Counted from the first letter of the stretch, positions 12,201-25,700 are shown. The stretch is 64,000 nt of DNA from Burhinus oedicnemus (GCA_008921705.1 VFFE01007669.1:4781246-4845245), one strand, 5' to 3'. A program made the numbers and translations. The notes: generated by a model not told the origin, from the sequence alone.

Positions 12201-14439
12201 TAAATGATGGATCTCTAGTGTTGCTGTACTCCTACAAAAGGGCATCTACTTTTCTTTATCTTTGAACACCAGGGAATTAGTGCACATTTCTTTTTACCTG
12301 TCATGTGCACATCAATAAACAAAAAAAGCATGCACATGTATCCAATGGTATAATAGAAAGTTTTACTCAACATGGGTTTTAATTGGACTATGTACTTTGA
12401 AGTGGCGACTATACATTCAGATGACTTCTACAGATCACCACAAATGAATGCCAGTAAATTTTTTTACAGTACCATCTGGTCATGTGTTCTTCTGCATGTC
12501 AGATTCAGTATTGAAAATTATTTTATAAACGCATTACAGAGTTTTTAAAAGCTTTTAATAGGTACCAATTTTCCTAGGGGGAATTATAAGTAGAAAATTA
12601 TAAATAGATGCTCCTGATGGTTGGTTCTCTTGTAATAATCTGATGTTTGTAGTCCAATATCAACTGTGTGGCCCACAGACTTGATATTTTGCAGGGATAT
12701 ACTTTTGCAATCTCATTAAAGTTTGTACCAATTTGATCAAGTTTCAAATCTTTGGAAAATCAGCACTTCATCATTCAGAACAATATGTTGTAGATTTCAA
12801 TGGTAAATGATCACTACATTTTTGTCCTCACTGAGCATGCTCTCAGCCCTGATCAAAGTGGGCTTCAAAGAACACGTAAGGATACCATAGGATAAGGCTA
12901 CAACAATCAGACATTCTTTAATAGCAGTTAGGCTTACTGGCTTCAAAGTGAAGCCAATAGCAAGGTCCACCTTAGATGACTATTTCTCCAGCAGCCTAAT
13001 CATGTCTCCCCTCTTATCATTCACTGGCAGAGGAAGAAGCCATCTAATTCAGAGGCATGGCTGAAAGCAAACCAAGAGTCCAGGGAAGAACAAGATGGGT
13101 ACAAAGAATCTGCTGGGAGTAGAGCTTTAAGAGAGTAAAGGAAACTGTAACAGACCTGGGAAAGGTGAATTCAGTGATAAGAAACAACAAGAGGGCTGCG
13201 AGCTACATTATCAGGTGAGGATGAACACCAAGAACAGAGAAATGGCTGGAAAAATAGAAGAACCTGGACTAGGACATGCTGAAGAAGGTGCAGGCTAGAA
13301 ACAGAAGCTCTTGGAGTGGTAGAGAAAGAAGACACAAGAAGCTGACGAACAGAAGAACAAAGCCTTAAGAACAAACAGAATGAACACTGAATGGAGACGA
13401 ATGGGAAAGATGGGTCAGATAACGATCTGGGGCAGGGAACCTGGGACTAGTTGGCCAAGTAAATTTGAGGGCATCAGGGACAATAACAGAATTTAAATTG
13501 GTAGGGAGGATAAGATTAGGACGAAACCCATTGCAATAGAGTCCCCTTCACCACTGCAGTCTGCAGGTGCTACTGCACACAAGTTGCAAATAATCAGCCT
13601 TGGCAAACAAAACATTTAAGATGGGTTAGACAGTGACAGGATGGACAAAGAGTTAAACTCCCTTAAGCAAGCACTGATTCATACTGGGGGTGCTGTGAAG
13701 AAAAATCCTTCCTACATTCCAGTCATGCAAAACCAACAGTGCAGAAGTTGTCTGTCACAGCACTCACAGTTAACATATGGAAAGGCTTGAGGAAAGAAAT
13801 GCTATCTTGGTCTTGATTCCTTCTCACTCCACATCATGGAGATAGATCCCAGAAGAATGTATTGGAATACCATGAGGAATCCATTTCAGAGCTCTTAGCA
13901 CAAGGATCATTTCACTCTGTCTGTATCTTCTATTTGGTCAACAGCTGGGAAAACTCCAGTACCTTTGGGGACAGCCAACCCATAGCTGTAGGCAATCTGA
14001 TCTGTGAGGCGTTACATGAGGGAGGTCTGCTTAGGAGGCTAGATACAACAGAAACTTCTACTACACTGGCATAGGTCCATCACCCACAGTAAGCAGTTCC
14101 TGGTATATTTTTCCAGAAAAGGAAAAAAAAACCAAACCAACCTCCACAGAAGTCAACTTCACCTTGAATCTGTACGTACAGCTATTCCTTTATTTAACTT
14201 GTGCATTTTTGTTTAGGCTTTTAGCATTTAAGCTAGAGCCTCATGGCATGTAAGTATATACATGTTTATGACTTATGAATCATGACATTTAATTTTCTTC
14301 ATCAACATTAGTAGGTGTTTGTTTATAATAATGGGCCAGAGCTTATCTCACTCTAGACAAATTTCATATTACAGAATGATCGCTGAGCTTGGGAAGGTGT
14401 GTTCATTTACATTCAATTCTCTTTTGAAACAGTGAAATT

Positions 14440-14453
14440 CTGCCACCCTCTGG
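14440..14453 (-). promoter_or_regulatory. CTCF-like motif
   Basis: On the minus strand the sequence CCAGAGGGTGGCAG matches 12 of 14 positions of the vertebrate CTCF core CCASYAGRKGGCRS. It lies inside an intron, about 610 bp 3' (in transcript sense) of the kinase subdomain XI exon. A single motif match in 64 kb can arise by chance, so binding is only possible, not shown. Confidence 0.3.
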
Positions 14454-15064
14454 ACAACAACTAAACTAAGGCATATTTACAATCAGCCTCAGAAGTAAAG
14501 AAATCCCACGGCCGCTGAGGAACATTAATTGCTTTTTAAGCACATTTTAAAATTAATTACTAGGCTGAATGAAAAATAGCAGTTACTATTAAACTACAGA
14601 CAAAACAATTACTTTAAGTACTGAATAACCTTCTTACTAATAGTATCTAATCAAACAGCAAACGTTAAAGTGTTCTGTTCTTAACCTTTTCTAGTAGTCA
14701 TTTCATTGTTCACAGTTGTATTTTTAAAGATCTGCTACCAAAATACGATATAATTTTTCATCATGCCCAATATGTATTTCCACAAACCAGAACATTCTGG
14801 AATTATTAGCATCTCTGTGACTGAGCCAAAAGTGAATACATACAGAACAGAGTTCAGTGGGAGAAAGAAGGCTAAGGAGAAGGTTGCATAATGGCTGACC
14901 AAAACAGCTTTAAAGAATATCAAGGGGAAAATATGTCTCTTGCATTCACATGCCATGCACTGCTAATAATATTGCAAGTCAATGTCTGTGCCTTTGAAGT
15001 TTCAAATTGTGCTTCCAGGATTAGTGTGGGGAAGGAGGGCTGCAGCATATGTGTCGTACAGTAC

Positions 15065-15220
15065 CTTGTTTTGGCTACGGAGCCTAGCTGCTGTTGTTCT
15101 TGGATGAGCTCAGCCAGCTGTTTTTGCAGAGACATATCTTTACCGTGTACTTGTTTAATAAACGGATGCTCCAAAAGGTGGGTGACTGAAGGACGCTTTT
15201 CAAAATCCTTGATAAGACAC
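15065..15220 (-). CDS. MYO3B: MYO3B exon: kinase subdomain XI and start of kinase-motor linker
   Basis: 156-bp exon, phase 2 on both sides. The acceptor is TTTCCCTGTCACAG and the donor is GTACTG, which lacks the usual purine at +3 and +4 combination. It encodes 51 residues beginning [20 protein letters not shown], which holds the invariant Arg of kinase subdomain XI and the typical STE20 HPFI ending of the kinase domain. The second half, from [18 protein letters not shown] to [11 protein letters not shown], is a charged, Gln-rich helix leading to the motor and diverges more from the mammalian sequence I recall. An open frame extends past both splice sites into the introns (14920-15264), but residues outside the exon do not match the family. 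The antisense open frame at 14891-15226 is a shadow. Confidence 0.95.
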
Positions 15221-17226
15221 CTGTGACAGGGAAATAGTGGTCTCAGGCAATGATTTTCTTTCATTACAGCATGATTTGAGTTGGCTTACTATGCAGCTGT
15301 TATTGTACAGTAGTTTGTTTTTCCACAAATTTGAGTTCCACAGTATGCAACAAGACTCTTGCTCTACATTGGAATAAATCTAGCATAAAATACTTAACCA
15401 AGTGAATTCATCCTACAAGTACACTAGTATAAAGGCTATGAATTTGAGTTTATTTAATCTCTCTTTTTAACTGTAACGAGTTTACTAGGAAAAAATGGCA
15501 TTGTATCTTGTAAGTGCTGTACAGTTAATACACATTAAGCATAATCTAAGATGAATAGACAATACTTAATTCACTTTAATTTTCTACCTACTCTCCAATG
15601 AGAGTTTGACTAAGAACTGCAGGATATCGCCTAATAAAAACCACAAGTGAAACCTGTGATACAACACTAGTCAGAACAATTTCATACAGAGCTCTGTTTT
15701 GTTTTTAAAATTAATGTTTCAGGTAGATCTTCTATATTGCAGTGATAAGTGTTAGCTTAAGAATCATAGAAAATTCTGCAAACCTACATAATTCAGACTG
15801 GAAGAAAAATGAATGAATCATAATTAAATGCTAGCCAGGGTACCAACGTTTTTCTGTGATAGGAACAGGAGATCTAGTAACGAGTAGAGAGATACATCCT
15901 ATTAAATTAGCATAAAATAAAGTATCATGCTAATTTATATAATCGAGATTTTAAATTGAGGAAGCCATGATTAAACTTGAATTCCTTTCTGTACAATAAA
16001 GCTAAAATAATGCAGTCCAAATAGAAGAATGACCTAACAGGATTAGACTGCTTTAAAGTACCCTCTAATTCTTTATGTTAAAGTACGCTGTTTATCTTGC
16101 TCAAATAATAGTATTGACATTATTTGAGAACATGAAAAAGAAATGTTGCAATTCAGTACATACCTCCCTTCTAGCATGTATCATTTCAGTGAATTATAGC
16201 CCAAGATGAGTTTATTTGATGACATGCATTCGTATTACATACTGCACAGTTACATATTAGATTTGCTGATATTGATACGCCTAAAGTATGGCCTTAACAG
16301 GGCCAAACATCACAAATAAAGATTATCTTTTTAGCCAAAAGTTCAATGAAACTTTAATACCTTTTAGAATAATTTATATTCTAGCAGAATCAATAATGAT
16401 TTGCAAAATTTAAACTACATTAAAAAAAAATCATACACATTAATTGATTTCAAATACTGCTGAACAGATTAGCAAATTATTAAAGTTTAGCCTCACCTCA
16501 AATACTTTACTGAAGCCTAAAGTCTGGTCTTAAAATGATCCTGAAATATCTTTCAACATAGCTTTAATACTTTAGGTTCCTGAAAACCATTTTCCCAACC
16601 TCTTCTTGGTACATCTAGTCCAGAAAAGACAGCCTGTAAAACGTGCTACCAGTTTTATAACTATTTTGGTGAATGTTGCTATAGGCTAGAACTGTAGCCT
16701 CCTGATAGAAAGACTGAAGTAACACAACCTCCCTCTGAGTGCAAGGCTATAAATACCAGTCCTTTCCTCCCATGAAGAGATCCATCATTAGCCTTCAACA
16801 GGTTCTGACACACTCCCGCCCCACACACACGCACTTTTCCTTTTGTGATCCATGGTTTTTAAAAGTCAATACTCCCACACAGACAATATGGTCCATGCCA
16901 ATCCTAGTTAAATTTATGTGTTTTCTGAGAAAAAGCAAAAAAACATTTGAAAAGAAAGGTAACATTAATCAGGAAGGCAAATGAAAAAAACACAAAGCAA
17001 CAAAAAAACATGCAGCACACAAAATCACGGATAGATGGCAAATATTTGAAGTGGAGATGTGGAGATTTCAGTCTAGAAAGCTCATGCACTCATGTGATTT
17101 TTACCATACTAACAATAATTTCAAATTTATAGTATTTATGCTATATTGTTAATATATAAATTTTCTTGTTAAATTTGATTACATCAGGAATTTTTCAGGG
17201 ATATAACAATCCAAGTGTGGCTACGT

Positions 17227-17503
17227 CATAGAATCATAGAATAATTTGGGTTGGAAGGGACCTTTAACAGTCATCTCGTCCACCCCTGCTGCAATGAGCA
17301 GGGACATCTTCAACTAGATCAGGTTGCTCAGAGCCCCATCCAAACTGACCTTGAATGTTTCCAGGGCTGGGGCATCTACCACCTCTCTGGGCAACCTGTT
17401 CCACTGTTTCACCAACCTCATTGTAAAAATTTTTTCCTTCTATCTAGTCTAAATCTATCCTCTTATAGTTTGAAACTATTACCCCTTGTCCTATTGCAAC
17501 AGA
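17227..17503 (-). mobile_element. CR1 LINE, 5'-truncated 3' end
   Basis: On the minus strand this reads as the last ~280 bp of a CR1 retrotransposon: a stretch encoding the C-terminal LPREVVE-like region (GTGGAACAGGTTGCCCAGAG), then GGTCCCTTCCAACCC, ending in two perfect CATAGAAT octamers on the plus strand (17227-17234 and 17235-17242; ATTCTATG on the element strand). Tandem octamers are the hallmark of the avian CR1 3' end. The 5' boundary near 17503 is approximate. The plus-strand open frame at 17251-17514 is antisense to it and not a gene. Confidence 0.93.
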
Positions 17504-19219
17504 CCTTAATGTGATGGCAGTTACTTTTCAGATAATAACAACACTGGAGTTTAAATGGATTCTCTTCAAGAAATTACACAGTTCCAGACAGAGTATCTTC
17601 TGTTTACTAAAAGTGTGAAGAACATACAAATCTTTTACCTGTTGGTATGCAGTTATTAATACGAATTCTACTCCGAGCTCTGGAACAATGCACCTCCAAA
17701 GACACTCTATGGACAAGATTCAGAAATTGCAAGAGAGATTTTTTCATACAGAGGGTCCCTAGGTGAAACATTCAAATGTCCAGGATACTGCATTCATTAA
17801 GGAAGCCCAACAAGAAGAGACATAAGGAAAATATTTTACGGAAAAAAGTTGTGCCTGAAATGCTAGCTGTTTGCATCTGGCAGGTGTTTTAATGAGCATA
17901 GGTAAATTCTGTCAGGGAGGCAGTCTTGAAGACTACCTTAGGATTACCTTTGTTTCTGTTGCATACTCCTGCTAATCCCCCACTGATTATTCACTCTGCA
18001 TGCATGCTACTCTTCCGCTTTGCAACTATCAAAGTGTATATATTGTTTCACCTATACGCAGCTTTTGTTCTCTGGTAGTAGGACATTTTTGCAATCTGTG
18101 GTCACTTAGGATTTCACTAGAAACACAAGTAAAACTTATTGAATTCATAAGATGACCAAGCTAATGACACAGGACACATACGTGATTCTGTGATCAAAGA
18201 CTCTGTTCCAAGCTCAGAGTACACCTACTATTTTGCCAAGTCTGTGCCTATATTGGAAGAACAGAGCCCTTTCAGATGGTTAGTGAGATGCCACAACAAA
18301 GCAGAGAGCTAGTAACTAACTGCTGTGTAAGGGTGAGGGACAGCTGCTTAAATTCACATCTGTAACTTCTTGTGTGAGTACTTCTATTCTGGTTCAGGAA
18401 AGAGACTGACAGGAGAATGTACGTTTCCACTGAAGTTGGTTTAATCCATCAAGTTAAATGGCAAGTTCCTAGCACATTAGGAGCACAGCAGCAAAAAGAC
18501 CAGGCAGGCCATCGGAAATTGAAGCATATATAGCATATACACTCTCCTTTTGCTCTGAAACAGAGCAGAAGTGTTGACACAGTCAATTCTAGAAATTGCT
18601 CCTCGTTATGTTTCAAGTGCCAGTAACTGGCTTGCAGCTTAGTCTCAGTAGGTACTGTGGGCTCAGTGCATACTCAGATATTCAGTGACAATTTGGCGAA
18701 TCACCAGGCCTGCTGAGATGGAGTGCAGGATGGAAAGCTGTCATGTGACACTGGAAAGATAGTCCTTATATTTCTCCTCTTGGTGTATATTCCTTTGTCC
18801 TAATTCTTCTCTATGTAGATAAGACCTATTAATATTCTGAGGTATATTTACATGTTCTGCTTCTACGTACTCCCACTTCAACCATGTTGCTTTTAGTGCC
18901 ATACTGAATGTGTGCTGTTGTTGTTCTTAGCCAATGTTACCTGTAAAATAACAATTCTTGAGCCACCATTTATGTGCTAGTGAAAAACGACGCATCAGAC
19001 TGCCAGTGTCACTGCAGATGTTCAGTAAGATATCATCTCCTACACTGGAAGCAGTATTGACACTATACTGCTCTGCAGAAAAAAAATAATTTAATATAAA
19101 ATATCAGCTGCATGAAGGTGAGCACTATCACAGTGTTTTCTACTGACCTGCACCCTGAAATAGAACTATAATGTGTCAAAAAGTTAATTATATGGGTGCC
19201 TGAGCCTAAAGTTGCCAGT

Positions 19220-19770
19220 CACGGAATCACAGAATTTTTAGAGTTGGAAGGGACCTCTAGGGATCATCTAGTCCAACTCCCCTGCTGACGCAGGAATGCC
19301 TACAGCACAGTACCCAGGACTGCATCCAGGTGAGTCTTGAAAATCTCCAGAGAAGGGGACTCCACAACCTCCCTGGGCAAGCTGTTCCAGTGCTCTGTCA
19401 CCCTCACTGTAATGACGTTTTTTTCTTAGGTTTGAATGGAACTTCCTATGTTCCAACTTGTGCCCGTTGCCCCTTGTCCTGTCACTGGGAACCACTGAAA
19501 AGAGTCTGCCTCCATCCTCCTTCAGCCCACCCTTTAGATACTTATAAGCAAGAATAAGGTCTCTTCTCAGCCTTCTCTTCTCCAGGCTAAAGAGTCCCAG
19601 CTCTCTCAGCCTTTCCTCATAAGGGAGGTGCTCCAATTCCCCAGTCATCTTTGTTGCCCTAAGCTGGACTCTCTCCAGTAGCTCCCTGTCCCGCTTGAGC
19701 TGGGGAGCCCAGAACTGGACACAGTACTCCAGTTGTGGCCTCACCAGTGCCGAGTAGAGGGGGAAAGTAC
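19220..19770 (-). mobile_element. CR1 LINE, 5'-truncated, C-terminal ORF2 remnant
   Basis: The minus strand encodes the C-terminal part of the CR1 ORF2 protein (endonuclease-reverse transcriptase), starting near [19 protein letters not shown] and continuing with [18 protein letters not shown] and [17 protein letters not shown]. After about [10 protein letters not shown] the frame shifts away from the expected [10 protein letters not shown] sequence, so a small indel has broken it. The 3' end has two diverged octamers, 19228-19235 then 19220-19227 (ATTCTGTG, ATTCCGTG on the element strand). The element is dead and truncated upstream of the RT core. The 173-residue open frame at 19268-19789 is this remnant. 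Confidence 0.95.
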
Positions 19771-22700
19771 ATTCAGTCAGGAGATGCATTCTATGTAAAG
19801 GCCAGAAAAAAAGAAATCAAGAAGTAATACACAAAAATCCAGCAATATTAACATTTGAAAGAGGAAGAGTACAGTAACAAACAGCTTTTATAATGTCACT
19901 TATTAGAAAATACTCCTATTCAATGCAGCCAACAGAAATCAGTGTATGTGTTGTGCAAGTAAAAACCAATATTAAGAAGTCATATCACTGAAGGATTTGC
20001 TTCTGAGGAAAGGAGAAAACTAAAATAACTTCAGGTGCTCATCTGAGCATTTGTTTAAGACCAATTTGGACAGTTAGCTTAGGCTGTGTCAAACATCAAC
20101 CAGACTACGATTATATATAAAAACAACAAATGCGCTGCACCTGCAAACTAAGCCAATTTGGCTGTAGAAATTATAAAAAAAAAAAAGTTGTGAGATTGCC
20201 TTGCATTGAGCAAATTGACTAGCAAATCTACAAGATGAGTTTCATATAAGGTATGATGAAAATATGATCATATTTGGTGTGCTATTTTTTGGATGTAAAA
20301 TAATGTGAAGGCTAAGTAAGTAGAGATTGAAAAGGAAAAAAACATTGTACATGTTTGCCTTGATGAAAGTCAATCCATTACCTAATTTGAAATTCTAGTA
20401 TCTTCCATCATGCTTTCTTAGCTGAAAATTAATTCTCAGAATTCATTAGTGTCACTACATTAAACATAGGTTGCAGCCATTTGCTGCAATCTCACAGCCA
20501 GGCTCCTAAACACCATTTCCATTCTGCCACAATTACAGGGAAAGATGAAGCATTTATTAGCAGGGGATAAGAGCAGACTCCCATACACACAGGCCTGTCT
20601 GAGACAGCCTCTAAAAATTCACTGGCTGCTTGCACTTGGACGATAACATTGTTGGAATTGCTACGTCTCAACAATAAAAACTGCCATTTTGCAAGTAGCA
20701 AATCAGATGACTGAAAAGGGGAGCTATTTATCAGCATTCATGAGCTAATATTTACTAATGAATAAATGGAAAGAAATAGATTTCATAAGAACTGCAATGG
20801 AGGTCCAAGTCTCCTGTGTGTTCAGAAATAGAAAACAATTACTAACGTCATTCATTATTACAGCTAAACCTAAGTAGAGTAGCAGCAGTTACTTCTTTCA
20901 GAAATTCTCTTTCATCAGATCTATTATGATCTATTTGGCCACAAGTACTTTCTTTAAAAATAAAGAAACTAAGCAGGTTCAACTCTTATAGCTTAGTTAT
21001 ATTATGATGTATTCTGTACATTACTTTGTTTTCTTCAATTATTACATTTTGTGAATGCTACATTTTCTGATGATTTCTCATCTGCTGGCAGTGGATTGCT
21101 GGAAGTCATTTTGTCTCATAAACCAAATATCCAACTAGACATCTAGTCACTGTTTATCATCTACATGCACAGAAGATGCATATGTTATTATTTGGAAAAA
21201 ATGATGACCGTATAACAGACTCTGTATTAGAGCTGGGGAATCCACACCACAACCTCTGGGACAGAGAAATATAAAGTCTCCAATCAGATCAACAAATGGT
21301 TAGGTAAAGTCCTCTGCCACTCCTCTGGTCCCTGTCTCTCTGCCACTCCTTGGCCCATCAGGGTGCTCTCCCCATCATCTGCTCCTCGCACAGCTCCACA
21401 CCACTCTCTCCTGCCCTCCAAATACTTTACTGCTTGCACAAGTACCTGCTGCCTAGCAGTAAGCAATATTTCCAGGACTCTCCTACTGGGATAGAAGAGC
21501 CTTTCAGGGTCTTGAACATGACTTCAGGTCATCCTGAGGTGCTGAGATCCTCTCCTCCCAATCCCAGAAAAAACAGTTACCAGGTTGCCCCCAAACGTAG
21601 GGACAGCTCAGCTTGGGATCTAGAATGGAGATTTCCCAGAGGAAGAGGAGAAAGAGTAAGGTCATATTCTCTTGATCCTCTCCCTAAGCAGGGAGAAGGA
21701 GGTCTCTAAAGTTCTCAGATTTTTATTTTTTCTTCCTCGTACTTTTCCAGCTACTTCCATCAGAAGGTTGTTTCATGGTGGAAGATTAATGAAATCAAGA
21801 GCATGACCCGACCTGGGTTGACCTCCCTGCTTAGAGAAATGGAAGGACAGACACTGATAAGCTAGATCATCTAGGCCAGGTACATTAGGTCAGAAAATTT
21901 CCAGTCAAGGAAGGAAAAATAACTATCTGAGATTGTTTTTAACTGGTTAAAATGCTCTGTTCCTATCCATCATTCTGACTGTTCCTCCTACTTCTGTATC
22001 ACACTTAGCTGTGGCAGACACTGGTCAGTCACAGGCAGCAGAGAGGTGGAGAAGAAACGACATTTCATTAATTACATTTGTAATAATGATGCAGGGATGT
22101 GCGTGCTTCCCTGAAGCCTCTCTGCTTCCTGTTTCCAGGCCTGCCCATCCCCCACTGCTGCAGGTCACTCGTTTGCAAAAGTAAACTAAAAAACTGTGAC
22201 AGCTTTGCCAACAGCATTTCAGTTTTCAGTCCTAATTCAACAGGACATACAGGATACAAATAACCTTATCTTCAGAACTATATATAGTTGCCCCTTAGGA
22301 AAAAGGAAACGCTGAGCACTGAGGGTATGTATATAGGTTAAATAGGCCTCCTGTCTTGAACTAGCATCCCATGATAAATAACAAGGATTTTACTGTTCCT
22401 TCTGCTACAATCAGATATCAAGATGAAAGAGTGAATTTATGACAAAGCAGTCAATCATCACGTGCATAATATAAATTCTGATGGTCAGAACACATTTATA
22501 TCTTTATTGATCTGCCTTTTGGTAGCAAATGCCATAAATTACTAATCTTCCCTAACAATGAGAGAAATACTTTAATACTGAAATGTCACCAGCACCTGTC
22601 TCCTTAATAAATCTTCTTGCAGTTTAACATTGAACACCATATAGTGTAATTTAGGGCACACATCTGAAACCTAACAAAGGTTCACTCACACTGGAATTGT

Positions 22701-25700
22701 AAAATTAGATGTAGTAAATAGCTTTACCTCTTCTAAAGCTTCAAAAATTACAACAGGTTTCCAAGCCTCCTTTAGGCTGAGTAGACAGAACGATTTATTC
22801 TGGCTCATACACATGGTTTAGAGTATAAATAATGAAAACTCTATAGAGTGGCACCTCTTGCAGCTCTTAGAATGGGTCAGACTTTTCTCATGTTGAAACC
22901 CTTAGAATTTTACCAGAGACAACAGAAATTCAGTCAGAACAATTCTAGGGAGCATCTCAAAAACAACAAATTCATTTATTTATTGTATGATGAAATTGGG
23001 CTGTTTCTAGCCTTTTACCATGAATGGGTCCGCTCTGTTGCTTTGGCCTGTCCTTGAAGACCCAGGAACACAAAGAGCCTTCAGAACCTTTTACAACTGA
23101 AGCTTTTTATTAGAAACAGTATGTTGTGCATTTGTACCAAACATTCTCCCTTAGGTATCCATCCCCCTTTGACACTACAGCATGCAGTTGATTTGAGGCA
23201 GTGGGAGCATAGGGAAGGTAGGAGATAAGGAAAGCGTAACCTGATACTGACGGTTTATTTCTTTTACATCTTATGTCATAGCTGGAAAGGCAGGTAAGGA
23301 CAGAGATATTTTTCTTTCCTTTGGTGTTTAGTGCATTCTTTCCTATCTTCCAGTAAATAAGGACAGCCACTAAAAAGGCAATTGTAGATCCACTATGCCA
23401 TAATCGAAGAGCAGCTGGGAAAAGTTTCTCACTTATACGCCATTAAGCTGACTGCTTGATGCCCTCTGCTGTGAAACCCCAAATCCAGCCACGCTATGAT
23501 GTCTTCATTTGAAGTAATTCACAAACATCTGGGCAGATTAGGTTAGTTATACTAGTTGGGAGTCCACGGGCAATAACAACATTCTTCGCATTCCTGTGTG
23601 CCACAAGAGGACAGCAGACGCATCTGTACTTCCTGGAGCTTCCCTTAATGTAAAAGTATGCTGGATTGCTTCATTCCCAGCTCTGCTGTTGATCATTGAG
23701 TGACCTTGAGCAAGATGCCCTTCGTCTCAGTTTCTTCAGTTGTAAAAGAAAGAACTGAACTCTTGTCTCTATTCTACAAGTACAGATGACTTAAAAATCT
23801 ACTGACAGGAATAAGACATTACTATTCTACTGTTGCTTCATCAGTCCAATGCAAAGGTACTATTATCAGGCAGCAATGTTGGATTATTATTTGTTTTATA
23901 TTTTTTTGCAACTCCAATTTTTACTGCTTATTTTTCTGTACTTCTCTATTTCTGTACTTCTGCCTTTCATCCCATCAAAAATGCATTCCAAACAAACCTG
24001 GATCATGTGGAACACATCCTTTCTTTGAGAACTAGAATAATTTAACTGGAAGGAATAAGTCCACCCCTAAAAACAAACTACTACAAGATCAGCACAGACA
24101 TATTTCACTTCTCTTCGCTCCTGCCATCTTCCTTCCTTCCCACCCTGCATCTTAGTGTTCGTGTCTACCACTTCTGCCTTACTGTCCTCAGTCTTCTGCC
24201 ATGCTCAGTCTTTATTGTTACTAAATATTATGGAAGTGAAAACTATGTAGTAACAGGTGGTAACATCCTGCCTTTAGATTTCCTTTCAAGAAAAGCAGAG
24301 AAATGGCAAACATTAGCTATTACAAAAGGCTTTCCTTCCAATAAATGGTAATAATGTTAGAGCTTCAGAAGCATCTAAGATTCGAATTAAGCTTTAAAAG
24401 CATCCCGGTGAAAGAGCAATAGGCAGAGACTAGCTGAGAAACTGAAATACTGGCACTTAATGAAAATAGGAGCTTGAAGAAGGGAGTAAAGAAACAACAT
24501 CTTATCAGACAATTACTTCATATGCTTTCTCTGATACTATAATCTTCTATGCAGCATACTATTCCTAGGATTGTGAATGCTTCCCAAATAGACTCGTCAC
24601 TCCACCACAGATACAAATTTTTCTCACTACACTATACTTACTACTGTTAGTGTTTACAATTGAGATTAGCAGGCCAATAAACCCACAAACCATGGGAACC
24701 AAGGGAAGAATGAGTGCTTATGACTAATGGTAAGGAACTTTACTGAGTGAAAGGTCTTGATACTATGACATTTGTAAAATCTAGCATGAGTCTTTCCAGG
24801 GTCAGGACTTCAAACCTGCATAGGAGTTTCTCACCTCTACCTAAAATTGCAGTTTTTTACTAGAACTGCTCATTAGAAAGCTGAAGACAATTGTATCCAT
24901 TATATTTGCCCATTCACCTGTATAAAAACATCTCATGCAATACTCAAAAGCGGTGGAGATCTTTTGTCAGGTACTACAATTTGGTATTTCAAGTTCACCT
25001 GCAGACAGATTCTCAGAGTCTACATCAATGAATAAAAGGCGAAAACTTACAGATTTGGTGGTAACCTTACACATCGCAATTTGTATCTTTCTGACATTTG
25101 CAAACCTCTTTGTCTTCTCAGACACTGTGAAATTAATGAGTTATGTCAAACGCATATCATGTTTTCAGCGACAGAAACAGTAAAATGTTATGTAATATGA
25201 ACAGAATGTCACTAAACAATTGCTTAGATTGTGAAAAAAATTTATATGCATTCAGAGAAATTAAGTCTAAATGGAGCACTTAAAACCTATGTAATCTAGA
25301 TGATTTATTAATTGAGTAACTGTAGACTCATCAATATGAAATTCAGCTTGCGAGGCTGTGTTTAAATTGAGGAAAAAAAATCAAGTTTATCAAGACTAAA
25401 AATTGTATTTGTATTGCATTTGCAATGTCATTGCTAAAATAAAAGTTACATTCTGATGATAAATGTGACCATAAATTCTGTAACTTCACATTTTAACTTT
25501 AGTACTTCCTGAATTTCTTATTTTTTTAATTCTCTCCAGCTTAAGAATTACTATAATTAATTCAAAGAATCATAATCATCGGTTAAATAAATTTAAAAGG
25601 AGAATGTTTGTCCCTGGAGATACCATTGCTCATTTTAATTAAAATTACCACTTTGTGATGTAATGTAAATAGAGGTTATTGTATCCTTCTGCTCCAAGAA

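Larger units (their letters stand above)
3453..15064 (-). other. MYO3B intron, about 11.6 kb
   Basis: Phase-2 intron between the kinase subdomain XI exon and the linker exon. It starts GTACTGTACG at 15064 and ends CTTCCAG at 3453. I recognise no CR1 copy in it. It holds a pyrimidine tract followed by AG on the plus strand (7618-7651), a small repeat (9214-9240), a purine-rich block (about 13020-13530) and a CTCF-like motif (14440-14453). Short open frames in all frames lack family signatures and I treat them as chance. Confidence 0.8.

Noticed and set aside
14891..15226. 111-residue plus-strand open frame
   Set aside because: Antisense to the MYO3B kinase exon and beyond it; no recognisable protein features.
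19268..19789. 173-residue minus-strand open frame as a host gene
   Set aside because: It is the broken C-terminal part of CR1 ORF2, ending out of frame.
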